Counted from the first letter of the stretch, positions 46,430 through 56,041 are shown. The stretch is 64,000 nt of DNA from Arsenicicoccus dermatophilus (GCF_022568795.1 NZ_JAKZHU010000001.1:124001-188000), one strand, 5' to 3'. The notes: generated by a model from the sequence alone, not told the origin. A program made the numbers and translations.

Positions 46430-47208
46430 TCTCCTCCCTGATGCACTGGCTGTCCGACCCGGCCAGCTGGTCCGGTCCCGAGGGCATCCCGACGCGCATC
46501 GTCGAGCACCTGGCCTGCACGGCGCTGACGGTCGCCCTCGCCGCGCTGATCGCCGTGCCCGCAGGACTGTGGGTCGGCCACACCGGCCGCGGCAAGCGAC
46601 TGGTCGTCAACCTGCTCAACGGCGCCCGCTCCATCCCCACGCTCGGGCTGCTCTTCCTGGCGATCCTGCTCCTCGGGCCGCACCTGAGCGGCGACGCGGC
46701 CTTCCTCGTGCCCGTGGTGCTCGTGCTGGTCGTGCTCGCCGTCCCCCCGATCCTCGCGGGCACCGTCAGCGGCGTCGAGCAGGTCGACCCCGCCGCCCGC
46801 GACGCCGCCAAGGGGATGGGGATGACCGGCTCGCAGGTCCTGCGCCACGTCGAGATCCCCTGCGCCATGCCGCTGCTCGTGTCCGGGCTGCGGTCCGCGA
46901 CGATGCAGGTCGTCGCCACGGCAACCGTGGCGGCCACCGTGTCCATCGGGGGCCTGGGGCGCTACCTCATCGACGGCCAGGCCGCTCACGACTATGCCCG
47001 GATGGCGGGCGGCGGCGTCCTGGTCGCCGTCCTGGCCCTGGTGGTCGACCTGCTCCTCGGCGTCGTCCAGCGCCTCGTGGTCTCCCGCGGACTCACCGGC
47101 GGTTCCGGCCCGCGGCGTCCTCGTCGGCGGCCGGCTCCGGATGCCCCTGACGGCATACCTGCTGCCGACCCCACGCGCCCCGACCGCACGTCCGCGTCCG
47201 CGGCGTGA
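46426..47208 (+). CDS. Osmoprotectant ABC transporter permease 2
   Basis: 260 aa, ATGA overlap with permease 1. Membrane segments include TALTVALAALIAVPAGLWVG and LLFLAILLLGP; the coupling loop is VDPAARDAAKGMGMTGSQVLRHVEIPCAMPLL. The last 40 residues are a basic, Pro/Arg-rich cytoplasmic tail not needed for the fold. It closes the transporter core with the two upstream genes. Confidence 0.87.
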   Translation: MISSLMHWLSDPASWSGPEGIPTRIVEHLACTALTVALAALIAVPAGLWVGHTGRGKRLVVNLLNGARSIPTLGLLFLAILLLGPHLSGDAAFLVPVVLVLVVLAVPPILAGTVSGVEQVDPAARDAAKGMGMTGSQVLRHVEIPCAMPLLVSGLRSATMQVVATATVAATVSIGGLGRYLIDGQAAHDYARMAGGGVLVAVLALVVDLLLGVVQRLVVSRGLTGGSGPRRPRRRPAPDAPDGIPAADPTRPDRTSASAA

Positions 47209-47228
47209 GAACCCTTGGAGGAGAGCAC

Positions 47229-48161
47229 ATGCGCACGACCCTGACCCTCGCGACCGGAGTCGTCCTCGCCCTCGGCCTGACGGCGTGCGGCGGCGGCAGC
47301 GATCCCCTGGCCACCACCTCCGCGGGCGCCGGATCGGGCTCCGGCTCCGCCACCGGTGGCGCCAAGGTCGTCGTCGGATCCGCGGACTTCCCCGAGTCCA
47401 AGCTCCTGGCGGAGGTGTATGCCGGGGCCCTGCGCGCCAAGGGCGTCGCCGTCGACACCAAGCTCGGGATCGGCTCGCGGGAGACCTACATCCCGGCCCT
47501 CAAGGACGGCTCGATCGACGTGATCCCGGAGTACACCGGGGCGCTGGACCGCTACCTCACCAAGGACGCCAAGGCTGCCGACCCCGCCGGCATCCTCGCC
47601 GAGCTCCGCGCGGGCCTGCCCCAGCAGCTCGAGGTCCTCACGCCGGCCAAGGCCGAGGACAAGGACGCCGTGGTGATGACCCGGGCCCGGGCCTCCGCGC
47701 TCGGCGTGAAGTCCATCGCCGACCTTGCGGGCAAGTCCCAGGACCTCACCATCGGCGGTCCCGCGGAGTGGCAGTCCCGCTCCTACGGCATCCCCGGGCT
47801 CGAGCGGACCTACGGCCTGACCTTCAAGGATTTCCGGAAGCTCGACGCCGGCGGGCCGCTGGCCGTCCAGGGCCTGAAGAACGGCCAGGTCGACCTGGCC
47901 AACATCTTCACCACCGACCCGGCGATCCAGGTCAACGACTTCGTGGTGCTGGAGGACCCCAAGAACTTCTTCCCCGCCCAGCAGATCGCGCCGCTCGTCG
48001 TGACGGGTCGGGTGGACGCCAAGGGCAAGGCCGCGCTCGACGCGGTCTCGGCCAAGCTCGACACCGCCGCGCTCACGACGCTGCTGAAGCAGGTGACCGT
48101 GGACCACCGCAAGCCTGCCGACGTGGCCGCCGACTGGCTCAAGACGAGCGCGCTGGGCTGA
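47229..48161 (+). CDS. Osmoprotectant-binding lipoprotein
   Basis: 310 aa from the ATG at 47229, which has TGGAGGAGAG upstream; a GTG at 47205 overlapping the previous stop is less likely because it would put that site inside the gene. Signal peptide and lipobox LGLTAC then GGG, so the Cys at about residue 22 is lipidated. The mature part is an OpuAC/ProX-like fold: VVVGSADFPESKLLAEVYAGAL, GSRETYIPALKDGSIDVIPEYTGA and GLKNGQVDLANIFTTDPAI. It captures the solute outside the membrane for the transporter. Followed by a bidirectional terminator. Confidence 0.9.
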   Translation: MRTTLTLATGVVLALGLTACGGGSDPLATTSAGAGSGSGSATGGAKVVVGSADFPESKLLAEVYAGALRAKGVAVDTKLGIGSRETYIPALKDGSIDVIPEYTGALDRYLTKDAKAADPAGILAELRAGLPQQLEVLTPAKAEDKDAVVMTRARASALGVKSIADLAGKSQDLTIGGPAEWQSRSYGIPGLERTYGLTFKDFRKLDAGGPLAVQGLKNGQVDLANIFTTDPAIQVNDFVVLEDPKNFFPAQQIAPLVVTGRVDAKGKAALDAVSAKLDTAALTTLLKQVTVDHRKPADVAADWLKTSALG

Positions 48162-48193
48162 CCCGCCCCTTCCCCTCCCTCCGCCTCGTGCAG

Positions 48194-48242
48194 GATCGTG
48201 TGCGTATGCCGGCCGGAGACCGGCGGACATACGCACACGATC
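48194..48242. terminator. Bidirectional terminator with GTATG/CATAC in the stem
   Basis: GATCGTGTGCGTATG (48194-48208) pairs exactly with 48228-48242 between the convergent binding-protein and DUF2231 genes. Confidence 0.7.
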
Positions 48243-48270
48243 GTGGAGCGGCGGAGCGGTGGAGCGGTGG

Positions 48271-48828
48271 TCAGGGGGTGGGCGTGACCCGGTCGCTCCA
48301 GACGGCCCTGGCGCCGCTGTGGCCGGTGGCGAGCGTCTGGTAGACCACACCCAGCGACGCCAGCGTCAGCACCGCGGCGGTGATCAGCGCGAGCGGTCCC
48401 TGCTTGGCGTGGCCCGCTCTGCGGGTGTCGGCCCGGGTGCTGCCGTCGACGCCGCGGCGCCCACCGTCGTGGCCGCCGGCCAGAGGCTCGGGACGGTGCG
48501 GCTTGAGCAGCGCGAGGACCGAGGCCAGCACCAGCAGCATGAACAGCACGCACAGGACCTTGAGGAGGTCGCCGGCCTCGGCGTGCGCGTGGACGGCGGC
48601 CTCGCCACCGTTGCCGAGCCGGTGCTCGAGCTTTTCGCCGGACTCGCCGGCGACGAAGCCGGTGACGCCGGTCAGGACCGCGAGGGCCGCGAGCGGCCGG
48701 CGCAGGCCGAGGCGGGTGCGGGGTGCGAGCGCGTAGGCCACGGCGAGGAGCGCGGTGAGGGGTGCGAGCACCACGACCGCGTGGACGACGAGGACGTGGA
48801 CGGGCAGGCCGTCGAAGAGGTCGAACAT
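48271..48828 (-). CDS. DUF2231 membrane protein
   Basis: 185 aa with four membrane segments. LFDGLPVHVLVVHAVVVLAPLTALLAV is the DUF2231 N-terminal signature, GVTGFVAGESGEKLEHRLG and HAEAGDLLKVLCVLFMLLVLA follow with conserved His residues that suggest haem or metal contact. Function unknown. A GGAGG site precedes the ATG. Confidence 0.87.
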   Translation of the reverse strand: MFDLFDGLPVHVLVVHAVVVLAPLTALLAVAYALAPRTRLGLRRPLAALAVLTGVTGFVAGESGEKLEHRLGNGGEAAVHAHAEAGDLLKVLCVLFMLLVLASVLALLKPHRPEPLAGGHDGGRRGVDGSTRADTRRAGHAKQGPLALITAAVLTLASLGVVYQTLATGHSGARAVWSDRVTPTP

Positions 48829-49141
48829 GGTGGGTCCTCCAGGAGGTGTGGGTGGGGGCAGGGAGGATCAGGCGGCGGTGACGCCGAAGAGATGACCGAT
48901 GGACCAGGTGGGCGCCATCGCGAGGCAGCCTTCCACGACGTTGCGCTGGACCGGCGGGAGCGCAGGCGAGCCGGACAGGGCGGCGCTGGTCCAGCCGGTC
49001 GTCGGCAGCCCGAGACCTGCGCCATACGGGGCTCCTGCCGGGGACGAGGTGGGGTCGGGACAGCGGGACGCAGGACAGCGTCGCAAGTGCCGTGGCAACA
49101 GTCAAACACTTCTAAGATTATTGAAAGGTTAGTCTTTCGAC
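48829..49141. other. Intergenic region between DUF2231 and ArsR-type genes
   Basis: No supported gene. A minus-strand frame (about 48868-49098, TTG start) ends MAPTWSIGHLFGVTAA just before the DUF2231 ribosome site and might be a remnant, but nothing in it is recognisable. Bases 49098-49140 are unusually A/T-rich and hold the ArsR-type promoter, plus a TTGACT -35-like box facing left. Confidence 0.4.
49111..49135 (+). promoter_or_regulatory. A/T-rich operator and leaderless promoter of the ArsR-type gene
   Basis: TAGTCT (49130-49135) lies 6 nt before the ATG. CTTCTAAGATTATTGAAAG just upstream is an imperfect inverted repeat (CTT...AAG) of the kind bound by ArsR/SmtB regulators, overlapping the promoter, so autorepression is likely. 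Confidence 0.5.
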
Positions 49142-49477
49142 ATGGATCCCCGGCGCGCCACCCTGCCTGACCGCGACGACGTCCGACCGGTCGACTTCGA
49201 GCGGGCGGCCGAGCTCTTCGCGCTCCTCGGATCCCCCGTGCGGGTCCGGCTGCTGTGGCACCTGGTGGAGCACGAGCAGGACGTCACCACCCTCGCGGAG
49301 GCCGCGCAGGTTCCCCTCGCCACGGCGAGCCATCACCTGGGACGACTACGTATGGCGGGAGTCGTGGAGCACCGCGCCGACGGGCGTCGCCAGGTCTACT
49401 CGCTGCAGGACCCCCACCTCGTCCAGCTCGTCAGTGAGGGGGTCGACCACGTCGCGGACCTGCGCCGGCACCCCTGA
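49142..49477 (+). CDS. ArsR/SmtB-family regulator
   Basis: 111 aa winged-helix protein: AAELFALLGSPVRVRLLWHLVEHEQDVTTLAEAAQVPLATASHHLGRLRMAGVVEHRADGRRQVYSL. No cysteine is present, so it does not use the CxC arsenite site; His/Asp residues in the C-terminal helix (LVSEGVDHVADLRRH) could bind Zn or Ni in an alpha5-type site as in SmtB/CzrA. The target gene is not obvious; DUF2231 or itself are candidates. Confidence 0.83.
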   Translation: MDPRRATLPDRDDVRPVDFERAAELFALLGSPVRVRLLWHLVEHEQDVTTLAEAAQVPLATASHHLGRLRMAGVVEHRADGRRQVYSLQDPHLVQLVSEGVDHVADLRRHP

Positions 49478-49547
49478 CCCGGCGCGCGCGGGCGGCCTGG
49501 CTGCGGGAAACTGGGGGTTCACAGCGTTCGACACGGGGGAGAAGCAC

Positions 49548-49976
49548 ATGGGTTTCTGGCAAGGACTGGCCGGCAACATGGAGCTGGTGGGTGAGCAGGA
49601 GGCCCACCAGACCTACGGGCCGTGGCTGCTGGAGGGGGAGCAGATCTTCAGCGCCTACAAGACGATTCGCGATGGGTTCTGCATCACGAGCACGCGGGTC
49701 ATCACCCTGGACCGCCAGGGCGCCACGGGCAAGAAGACGCGCGTCTACTCCATCTCGCTCGACGCCATCGTCGCGGTGACGGCCGAGACCGCAGGCGCCG
49801 GCTTCGACGACTCGGAGATCACGATCACCTTCATCACCACGCCGCGACGACGGGCGCACACGGTCGCCTACGGCACGTACACCTTCGAGTTTCCCAAGTC
49901 CTTCGACGTCGCGGCCCTCTACCGCTACTTCCAACAGGTGGCGACCAACAACGTCGCCGCGCTCAACAGGGACTGA
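49548..49976 (+). CDS. Bacterial PH-domain protein
   Basis: 142 aa from the ATG at 49548 with GGGGGAGA upstream. The middle and end form a PH-like barrel: GEQIFSAYKTIRDGFCITSTRVITLDRQGATGKKTRVYSISLDAIVAVTAETAG and TFEFPKSFDVAALYRYFQQV, the usual bacterial PH (YvbH/DUF-type) pattern. No membrane segment. Function unknown. Convergent with the acyl-CoA dehydrogenase across a strong terminator. Confidence 0.83.
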   Translation: MGFWQGLAGNMELVGEQEAHQTYGPWLLEGEQIFSAYKTIRDGFCITSTRVITLDRQGATGKKTRVYSISLDAIVAVTAETAGAGFDDSEITITFITTPRRRAHTVAYGTYTFEFPKSFDVAALYRYFQQVATNNVAALNRD

Positions 49977-49980
49977 GCGG

Positions 49981-50042
49981 GCGGTATGACGAAAGGCCCC
50001 CGCACCGCCGACGGGCGGTGCGGGGGCCTTTCGTCATACCGC
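49981..50042. terminator. Bidirectional terminator, 29-bp perfect stem
   Basis: 49981-50009 is exactly complementary to 50014-50042 with loop GACG. Each arm carries GTATGACG at its base and an AAAGG/CCTTT pair. One of the strongest hairpins in the window, between two convergent genes. Confidence 0.85.
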
Positions 50043-50047
50043 AAGGG

Positions 50048-51913
50048 TCAGAAGGCCGACTCGGGCAGATCCATCAGCGCCAGGTCGGTCATCTGCGTCA
50101 TGGCCATCTCGGAGCGCAGGCGAGGCAGGACGTTCTTGGCGAAGAAGGACGCCGCGGCGACCTTGCCGGTGTAGAAGTCCTTGTCCTTGCCGGTGGCCCC
50201 GGCCTCGAGGGCCTTGGTCGCGACCTCGGCCTGACGCAGCAGCAGCCACCCGATCACGAGGTCGCCCGCGGCCATGAGCAGCCGGGTGGAGTTGAGACCC
50301 ACCTTGTAGAGGTTGCGGACGTCGCCGTCCTGGCGCGGGTCGGACTCCATGAGCTCGCCGATCATGTAGCCGCCGATCCCCTGCACGGCCTCCATGGCCT
50401 TGCCGAGCTGGGCCCGCTCGTCCGCCAGGGACTCGGGGCCGTCGTCGACCAGCTGCTGGATCTGCTCGGCGACGACCTGCAGCGCCTTGCCCTTGTCGCG
50501 GACGATCTTGCGGAAGAAGAAGTCCAGGCCCTGGATCGCCGTGGTGCCCTCGTAGAGCGTGTCGATCTTGGCGTCCCGGACGTACTGCTCCACGGGGTAG
50601 TCCTGGAGGAAGCCGGACCCGCCGAAGGTCTGCAGCGACTCGGTCCCGAGCAGCACCCAGGCACGCTCGGAGCCGACGCCCTTGACGATCGGCAGCAGCA
50701 GGTCGTTGATCCGCACGGCCATCCGGGCCTCACGGTCGTCCTCCGGGATCGAGGCGCCAGGATTGCCCTTCTGTGCCTGGGCCACGACGTCCTGCTGGGT
50801 GGCGGTGTAGATCACGAGTGCTCGCAGGCCCTCGGCGTAGGCCTTCTGCAGCATGAGCGAGCGGCGCACGTCGGGGTGGTGGGTGATCGTGACGCGCGGG
50901 GCGTCCTTGGCGGGCGTGGTCATGTCGGCGCCCTGGACGCGCTCCTTGGCGTACTCCAGCGCGTTGAGATAACCGGTCGAGAGGGTGGCGATGGCCTTGG
51001 TGCCCACGAACATGCGGGCGTTCTCGATGACCTTGAACATCTGGGCGATGCCGTCGTGGACGTCGCCGAGGAGGGTGCCGACCGCGGGCGTGCCGTTCTG
51101 CCCGAAGGTCACCTCGCAGGTCGTGGAGACCTTGAGGCCCATCTTGTGCTCGACGTTGGTGACATAGGCGCCGTTGCGCTCGCCCAGCTCCCCGGTCTCC
51201 AGGTCGACGTGGAACTTGGGGACGACGAACAGCGACAGCCCCTTGGTCCCGGCGCCGGCGCCCTCGGGACGGGCCAGGACGAAGTGCACCACGTTGTCGG
51301 TCATGTCGGACTCGGCCGAGGTGATGAACCGCTTGACGCCGTCGATGTTCCAGGTGCCGTCGCCGTTGTCGGTGGCCTTGGTGCGGCCGGCGCCGACGTC
51401 GGAGCCCGCGTCGGGCTCGGTCAGCACCATGGTGGTGTGCCAGCCCCTGTCCACGATGAGCTTGGCGAGCTTCTTCTGGTCGTCGTTGCCCAGGTAGTAC
51501 AGCAGGTTGGCGAAGGCATAGCTGGCCGCGAACATGTGGACCGCGGGGTTGGCGCCGCACACGAGCTCGGCGATCGACCAGCGCAACGACGGCGGGATGA
51601 CCATGCCCCCCAGCTCGGCGGGAGCGTCGAGGTTGCCCCAGTCGGCGTCGACGTAGGCCTGGTAGGACTTCTTGAAGGACTCGGGCATGGTGACCGAGCA
51701 GGTCTTCGGGTCGTAGACCGGCGGGTTGCGGTCGGAGTCGAGCAGGCTGTCGGCCAGCTCGTTCTCGGCCAGGCGGGCGACCTCGTGGAGGATCTCCTTG
51801 GCCGTGTCGGTGTCGACGTCCTCGTACAACCCTTGACCCAGGATGTCCTGACGGCCGAAGACCTCGAAGAGGTTGAACTCGATGTCCCGCACGTTGCTCT
51901 TGTAGTGGCCCAC
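50048..51913 (-). CDS. FadE5-like acyl-CoA dehydrogenase
   Basis: 621 aa from a GTG with AAGGGG upstream. The opening [20 protein letters not shown] is the signature of large (about 610 aa) actinobacterial FadE5-type enzymes. Core motifs: [44 protein letters not shown] and IYTATQQD; the catalytic Glu lies in [20 protein letters not shown]. It introduces the 2,3-double bond in fatty acyl-CoA using FAD. Preceded by operator-like palindromes; single gene. Confidence 0.92.
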   Translation of the reverse strand: MGHYKSNVRDIEFNLFEVFGRQDILGQGLYEDVDTDTAKEILHEVARLAENELADSLLDSDRNPPVYDPKTCSVTMPESFKKSYQAYVDADWGNLDAPAELGGMVIPPSLRWSIAELVCGANPAVHMFAASYAFANLLYYLGNDDQKKLAKLIVDRGWHTTMVLTEPDAGSDVGAGRTKATDNGDGTWNIDGVKRFITSAESDMTDNVVHFVLARPEGAGAGTKGLSLFVVPKFHVDLETGELGERNGAYVTNVEHKMGLKVSTTCEVTFGQNGTPAVGTLLGDVHDGIAQMFKVIENARMFVGTKAIATLSTGYLNALEYAKERVQGADMTTPAKDAPRVTITHHPDVRRSLMLQKAYAEGLRALVIYTATQQDVVAQAQKGNPGASIPEDDREARMAVRINDLLLPIVKGVGSERAWVLLGTESLQTFGGSGFLQDYPVEQYVRDAKIDTLYEGTTAIQGLDFFFRKIVRDKGKALQVVAEQIQQLVDDGPESLADERAQLGKAMEAVQGIGGYMIGELMESDPRQDGDVRNLYKVGLNSTRLLMAAGDLVIGWLLLRQAEVATKALEAGATGKDKDFYTGKVAAASFFAKNVLPRLRSEMAMTQMTDLALMDLPESAF

Positions 51914-51973
51914 CCGGGGTCCCCTTCCGTGACGTCTCGCCTGTCGGCGATGGCAGGTATGACGTGCCGTGGT

Positions 51974-52009
51974 TACCCACGGGTATGCCCATGATGCTAC
52001 TCGTGAGTA
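51974..52009 (-). promoter_or_regulatory. Operator-like dyads upstream of the FadE5-like gene
   Basis: TACCC-AC-GGGTA (51974-51985) and TACTC-GT-GAGTA (51998-52009) are two dyads with 2-nt centres, spaced 24 bp centre to centre. The second resembles sites bound by TetR-type fatty-acid regulators of actinobacteria. GTATGACG lies nearby at 51954. Confidence 0.5.
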
Positions 52010-52065
52010 AAGCCCCGCAAGGGATCGTCCGGATCTGACCCGGAGTGACTGGTCACACCGGCAGC

Positions 52066-54690
52066 TCAGAGCTCCAACGCCACACCGCCTCCGGCGAGCT
52101 GGTCCGCGAGCGGGCCGATCTGGCCCGGCGGCAGCGGTCGGGCGTAGAGATAACCTTGCGCCGCCGTGATGCCGAGCATCCGTGCCCTGGCCTCCTGCGC
52201 CCGGGTCTCGATGCCCTCGGCGGTGATGGTCAGGCCCAGCTCGCGGCCCAGCCGGGAAACCGCCGCGACGACGGCCTCGTCGCCGCCGGATTCGCCCAGC
52301 CCCTGCACGAAGGTCCGGTCGATCTTGAGGATGTCCAGCGGCAAGGACCGCAGGTTGGCCAGGCCGGAGTAGCCCGTGCCGAAGTCGTCGATCGCGACCC
52401 GGATGCCGAGGGTGCGCAGCTCCTCCAGGGTGGCGATGGTCTCCTCGGTCTGCTCCAGGACCACGGTCTCGGTGATCTCCAGGATCAGCAGCTCGGGCGG
52501 CAGCTGGGAGGCGTCGAGGATCTCCTGGACGGTGGCCGCGAAGCCGGGCGCCACGAGCTGGTGGACGCTGATGTTGACCGCCACGGTGAGCCGCCGGCCG
52601 CCGTCGTTCCACTCGCGCGCCTGAGCCACCGCCTGCTCGAGCACCCAGGTGCCGATGGGGATGATCGAGCCGAACTCCTCGGCGAGCCCGATGACCTCCT
52701 CGATGCCGATGAACCCGATGACCTCCTCGATGCCGATGAAGTCGCCCTCGGGGTCGGTCCAGCGCAGCAGCGCCTCGACGCCGGTGACCTGCTCGAGCCG
52801 CAGGTTGACGATGGGCTGGTAGAGCACGGTCCACCGGTCGGTGCCGGGCGTGTGAGCGAGGCGACGGCGCAGGTTCCGGGTGCGGGCGAACTGCGCCAGC
52901 ATGGTGGGCTCGAAGATCTGGACGACGCCCGGCCCCTCGCGCGAGGCCTGCCGCAGCGCCAGCTCCGCGTTGCGGACCAGCTCCAGGCCGGTGTGTCCGC
53001 CCAGGGTCAGGCCGCCGGACGCCCGCAGCGTGACGTCGGGGACGAGGTCCGGCCGGTTGACGGCGTCGACCAGGCGATGGGACTGGGCGAGCGCCTCGTG
53101 CCCGGGGGTCCCCTCGGCCAGGAGCACCGCGAACCGCTGGTCGCTGAACCTCGCCAGCAGGTCGTCCGGTCGCAGCGACGCGCGCATCGTGCGGGCGACG
53201 GTGCGGAGCAGCTCCTCGCGCGAGTCGTCGCCGATCGTGTTGTCGGCCAGCCCGGCAGGTGCGATGTCCACCAGGAGCAGGAAGATCTCGCCGCTCGCCG
53301 CCTCGTAGAGCCGGTGCCGGACCTGGCGGTCCAGGCTCGTGCGGTTGGGCAGCCCGGTGACGACGTCGCGGTAGGTGACCTGCTGCAGGCGGGACTGCAG
53401 GCCCACCCGCTCGGTGACGTCGCGGACGGCCACCAGGAAACCGCTCGCCATCGGGGTGATGACCGACTCCACGTGCACCACCGCGGCCGTCGCCGTGGTG
53501 ATCGCCGACTCCAGGCGCAGCGTGGACTGCATCCGCGCGCTGGGGGCGTAGGTCAGGTGGGAGAGCACGTCGGGGGACACGTCGGGCAGGACGTCGCTGA
53601 TGTGCTTGCCGGCCAGCTCGCTGCCCCGCAGGCCGAGGATCGTGCTCAGCGCCGCGGAGGCGAACAGCACCCGCCCCTCGCGGTCCAGCTCGATGATGAT
53701 GTCGCGGGTCTCGCTCACCAGGAGCTTCATGTGCCGGGCCTGCTCCTCCGCCTCGGAGGCCAGCTGACGGCCGCGCCGCCGCTCGTGCACGTGCAGGCCG
53801 ACCAGCATGAGCAGGGTGACGCACAGGGCCTGCGAGGCGTGAGTGTCCAGGCCGGCGGGGCGCATGGTCGCCATCACGAGCAGGACCACGGTGACGACGA
53901 AGAGGCTCACGACGACGAGATCGCGGTAGGGCGCGAGCAGGGTCCGGGTCGGGGGCTCCGCCGGGTGCAGGGCCACCAGTGCGGCAGCCCCCAGGGCGAG
54001 CGCCGGCTGCAGCACCCACAGCACCTGGCACAGCGTCCAGGTGCTGTCCGAGTGGGCGGCCAGCGTCAGGACGTCGCCGACCAGGGCCGCCAGGATGGAC
54101 AGCCCGAGGAGAGCCTGGATGGCTCGGGACCGCCCGAGGTGGGCGGGAACGACCACGAGCCACGACACGAAGGCCGCGATCACGGTGCCGCCCAGCCCTG
54201 CCGTCACCATGAGGGCCGCAGGGGTGCCGGGGGTCGCGTGCCCCGTGAGCATGGCCTGCGGGTCCAGGTGCCACAGCAGCAGCCACAGGGCGCACCCGGC
54301 AAGGGAAGCCTGCAGCGTGGTGGTCGGCAGCTCGCGTCGGCGCGTGACGCCGAAGGTGAGCAGCCCCAGCACCAGCAGCTGCGCCGAGACGGCATACGCG
54401 GCGGACGCCACGACCGGCGCGGGCCCCCCGCCCTGGGCGAACATGAGGTTGCCGTAGGCGTCCCCGAGCATCGCCAGCGCCATGCAGAACCACCCGGCGC
54501 GCAGAGAGCCGGTGCTGCGCAGGGCGGCGACCACGGCGACCAGCGCCGCGACGGCGGCCACGATCCACGTGAGGGCGGTGACGAGGTCGGGGCGAAGCCA
54601 CGCGGTGGCCAGAGGGGCCAGGACGGCGAGGGTGGCGAGGCCGACGTTGACTCCCGTCCGTGGATGCATAGGCCCATGGTGGGCCATCAC
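52066..54690 (-). CDS. Membrane GGDEF-EAL cyclic-di-GMP phosphodiesterase
   Basis: 874 aa (the start, GTG 54690 or ATG 54687 or 54669, is uncertain). Eight or more membrane segments fill the first 300 residues, then a PAS domain ([23 protein letters not shown]), a GGDEF domain whose active loop reads RFSDQRF instead of GGDEF and so is dead, and an EAL domain with [28 protein letters not shown] and [10 protein letters not shown] intact. It should hydrolyse c-di-GMP at the membrane. In the EAL domain FIGIEEVIG occurs twice in tandem from a 27-bp duplication (52687-52740). Confidence 0.87.
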   Translation of the reverse strand: MMAHHGPMHPRTGVNVGLATLAVLAPLATAWLRPDLVTALTWIVAAVAALVAVVAALRSTGSLRAGWFCMALAMLGDAYGNLMFAQGGGPAPVVASAAYAVSAQLLVLGLLTFGVTRRRELPTTTLQASLAGCALWLLLWHLDPQAMLTGHATPGTPAALMVTAGLGGTVIAAFVSWLVVVPAHLGRSRAIQALLGLSILAALVGDVLTLAAHSDSTWTLCQVLWVLQPALALGAAALVALHPAEPPTRTLLAPYRDLVVVSLFVVTVVLLVMATMRPAGLDTHASQALCVTLLMLVGLHVHERRRGRQLASEAEEQARHMKLLVSETRDIIIELDREGRVLFASAALSTILGLRGSELAGKHISDVLPDVSPDVLSHLTYAPSARMQSTLRLESAITTATAAVVHVESVITPMASGFLVAVRDVTERVGLQSRLQQVTYRDVVTGLPNRTSLDRQVRHRLYEAASGEIFLLLVDIAPAGLADNTIGDDSREELLRTVARTMRASLRPDDLLARFSDQRFAVLLAEGTPGHEALAQSHRLVDAVNRPDLVPDVTLRASGGLTLGGHTGLELVRNAELALRQASREGPGVVQIFEPTMLAQFARTRNLRRRLAHTPGTDRWTVLYQPIVNLRLEQVTGVEALLRWTDPEGDFIGIEEVIGFIGIEEVIGLAEEFGSIIPIGTWVLEQAVAQAREWNDGGRRLTVAVNISVHQLVAPGFAATVQEILDASQLPPELLILEITETVVLEQTEETIATLEELRTLGIRVAIDDFGTGYSGLANLRSLPLDILKIDRTFVQGLGESGGDEAVVAAVSRLGRELGLTITAEGIETRAQEARARMLGITAAQGYLYARPLPPGQIGPLADQLAGGGVALEL
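52687..52740. repeat. 27-bp exact tandem duplication inside the EAL domain
   Basis: Bases 52687-52713 and 52714-52740 are identical and add nine residues (FIGIEEVIG) in frame. Zero divergence indicates a recent slippage event. Confidence 0.95.
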
Positions 54691-54736
54691 CCGTCCGGGG
54701 GCCAGACGAACCCCGAGATTGGCCGGCGCATCAACG

Positions 54737-54768
54737 AAAGATGTCCGACCACAAGGTCGGACATCTTT
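54737..54768 (-). terminator. tRNA-Gly terminator
   Basis: AAAGATGTCCGACC (54737-54750) pairs exactly with 54755-54768, loop ACAA. On the minus strand it directly follows the tRNA CCA, which it overlaps by one base, and ends in CTTTCGTT. Confidence 0.8.
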
Positions 54769-54841
54769 GGAGCGGGTGACGAGAATCGAACTCGCACTGG
54801 CAGCTTGGGAAGCTGCTGTTCTGCCATTGAACTACACCCGC
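54768..54841 (-). tRNA. tRNA-Gly(CCC)
   Basis: Acceptor GCGGGTG/CACCCGC, D-arm with AGTTCAATGGCAGAAC, anticodon stem GCAGC/GCTGC with loop TTCCCAA (anticodon CCC) and T-arm GCGAGTTCGATTCTCG. CCA is encoded at 54768-54770. It reads GGG codons. Confidence 0.95.
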
Positions 54842-54924
54842 GGGTCGGATCGGCTCCGCGTACGAACCAGCATACCCAATCCTGGGCCCGCCTCCATCAT
54901 CCGGTCCCTGGCGCCGTCGCACGA

Positions 54925-54930
54925 TAGCGT
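54925..54930 (+). promoter_or_regulatory. -10 box of leaderless dcd promoter
   Basis: TAGCGT, 6 nt before the GTG of dcd. The divergent tRNA promoter must lie in the same 95-bp gap. Confidence 0.55.
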
Positions 54931-54936
54931 GACGGC

Positions 54937-55518
54937 GTGCTCCTCTCTGACCGTGACATCCGCTCCCAGATCAGCGAGGGACGTGTCGTCCTCGAGCCGT
55001 ATGACGAGGCGATGGTGCAGCCGTCCAGCATCGACGTGCGGCTCGACCGGTACTTCCGGCTCTTCGACAACCACAAGTATCCCGTCATCGATCCTGCGCA
55101 GGAGCAGCCGGACCTGACCCGTCTGGTCGAGGTGGAGGAGGGGGAGCACTTCGTCCTGCACCCCGGTGAGTTCGTGCTCGGCTCCACCCTCGAGGCGGTC
55201 ACCCTCCCCGACGACCTTGCCGCGCGCGTCGAGGGCAAGTCCTCGCTCGGCCGACTGGGGCTGCTCACCCACGCCACGGCGGGTTTCGTCGACCCCGGCT
55301 TCTCCGGCCACGTGACCCTGGAGCTGTCCAACGTCGCGACGCTGCCGATCGTGCTCTGGCCGGGCATGAAGATCGGGCAGCTGTGCTTCATGCGGCTCAC
55401 CTGCGCGGCCGAGCATCCCTACGGCAGCGCCGTCTACGGCTCGCACTACCAGGGGCAGCGCGGCCCGACGGCCAGCCGCTCCTTCCAGGGATTCCACCGG
55501 GCGCCGACCGACGTCTGA
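54937..55518 (+). CDS. dcd: dCTP deaminase
   Basis: 193 aa from a leaderless [45 protein letters not shown], the catalytic region [36 protein letters not shown] (Ser, Arg and Glu of the active site) and the C-terminal [17 protein letters not shown] lid are all standard. It converts dCTP to dUTP, and in actinobacteria is often bifunctional giving dUMP. Convergent with usp. Confidence 0.95.
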   Translation: MLLSDRDIRSQISEGRVVLEPYDEAMVQPSSIDVRLDRYFRLFDNHKYPVIDPAQEQPDLTRLVEVEEGEHFVLHPGEFVLGSTLEAVTLPDDLAARVEGKSSLGRLGLLTHATAGFVDPGFSGHVTLELSNVATLPIVLWPGMKIGQLCFMRLTCAAEHPYGSAVYGSHYQGQRGPTASRSFQGFHRAPTDV

Positions 55519-55567
55519 GGCCCTGATGTCCGGGCGCCGATCGGCGGATCGGACCCGTGCGGCCCCC

Positions 55568-55975
55568 TCAGGCAGACCGGGGGAGCGGGTGGTCGGCGCG
55601 TACCGCGAGCACGTCGCACGGCGCGTCGAGGAGCACCTGACGCGTGGTGCTGCTGACGATCCGCTTCTGGACGTGGGAGCGGCCCGTGACCCCGATGACG
55701 ACCAGCTCGGCGTTCTCCTCCTCCACGGCCGTGAGCACCTCGTCGGCGCCCGAGAGCCCGTGGGGTCCGTCGTACAACCGCCAGGTCAGGTCGCCCAGCC
55801 CCGCTGCCAGCTCCTGCGCCTCGTCCGGCGACAGCGGCAGGGGTGCGCCGTCGCTGCGATCCCGGGTGACGTTGACGACGAGGACCTCGCTGCCGCGGGC
55901 TGCAGCCTCGGCCGCGCAGTAGGCCAGCGCCGCCCGTCCGGGCGCCGTCGGTGCGTAGGCGAGGCAGATGGTCAT
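55568..55975 (-). CDS. Universal stress protein
   Basis: 135 aa, one UspA domain. The ATP-binding pattern G-x2-G-x9-G-S appears in the end as VIGVTGRSHVQKRIVSSTTRQVLLDAPCDVLAVR, with the second Gly replaced by Ser-Thr spacing, so ATP binding is probable but not certain. Acts in stress adaptation. The ATG is leaderless, with TATCGT 7 nt upstream. Confidence 0.85.
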   Translation of the reverse strand: MTICLAYAPTAPGRAALAYCAAEAAARGSEVLVVNVTRDRSDGAPLPLSPDEAQELAAGLGDLTWRLYDGPHGLSGADEVLTAVEEENAELVVIGVTGRSHVQKRIVSSTTRQVLLDAPCDVLAVRADHPLPRSA

Positions 55976-55982
55976 GAGGGCA

Positions 55983-55988
55983 ACGATA
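55983..55988 (-). promoter_or_regulatory. -10 box of leaderless usp promoter
   Basis: TATCGT on the minus strand, 7 nt before the usp ATG; it abuts the terminator of the upstream Fe-S gene. Confidence 0.45.
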
Positions 55989-55989
55989 G

Positions 55990-56023
55990 AGGGCTGCCCC
56001 GCGCGGATGCGCGGGGCAGCCCT
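55990..56023 (-). terminator. Fe-S reductase gene terminator
   Basis: A perfect 15-bp stem (55990-56004 with 56009-56023), loop GGAT, 19 bp past the stop of the reductase gene. Confidence 0.7.
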
Positions 56024-56041
56024 CCGGGTGGGCCGTCCGGG

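Noticed and set aside
48868-49098. Minus-strand 76-aa frame before the DUF2231 gene
   Set aside because: TTG start, no ribosome site, biased composition and no recognisable domain.
49981-50042. Possible small regulatory RNA from the 29-bp hairpin
   Set aside because: It sits between convergent stops with CCTTT at the base, which a bidirectional terminator explains.
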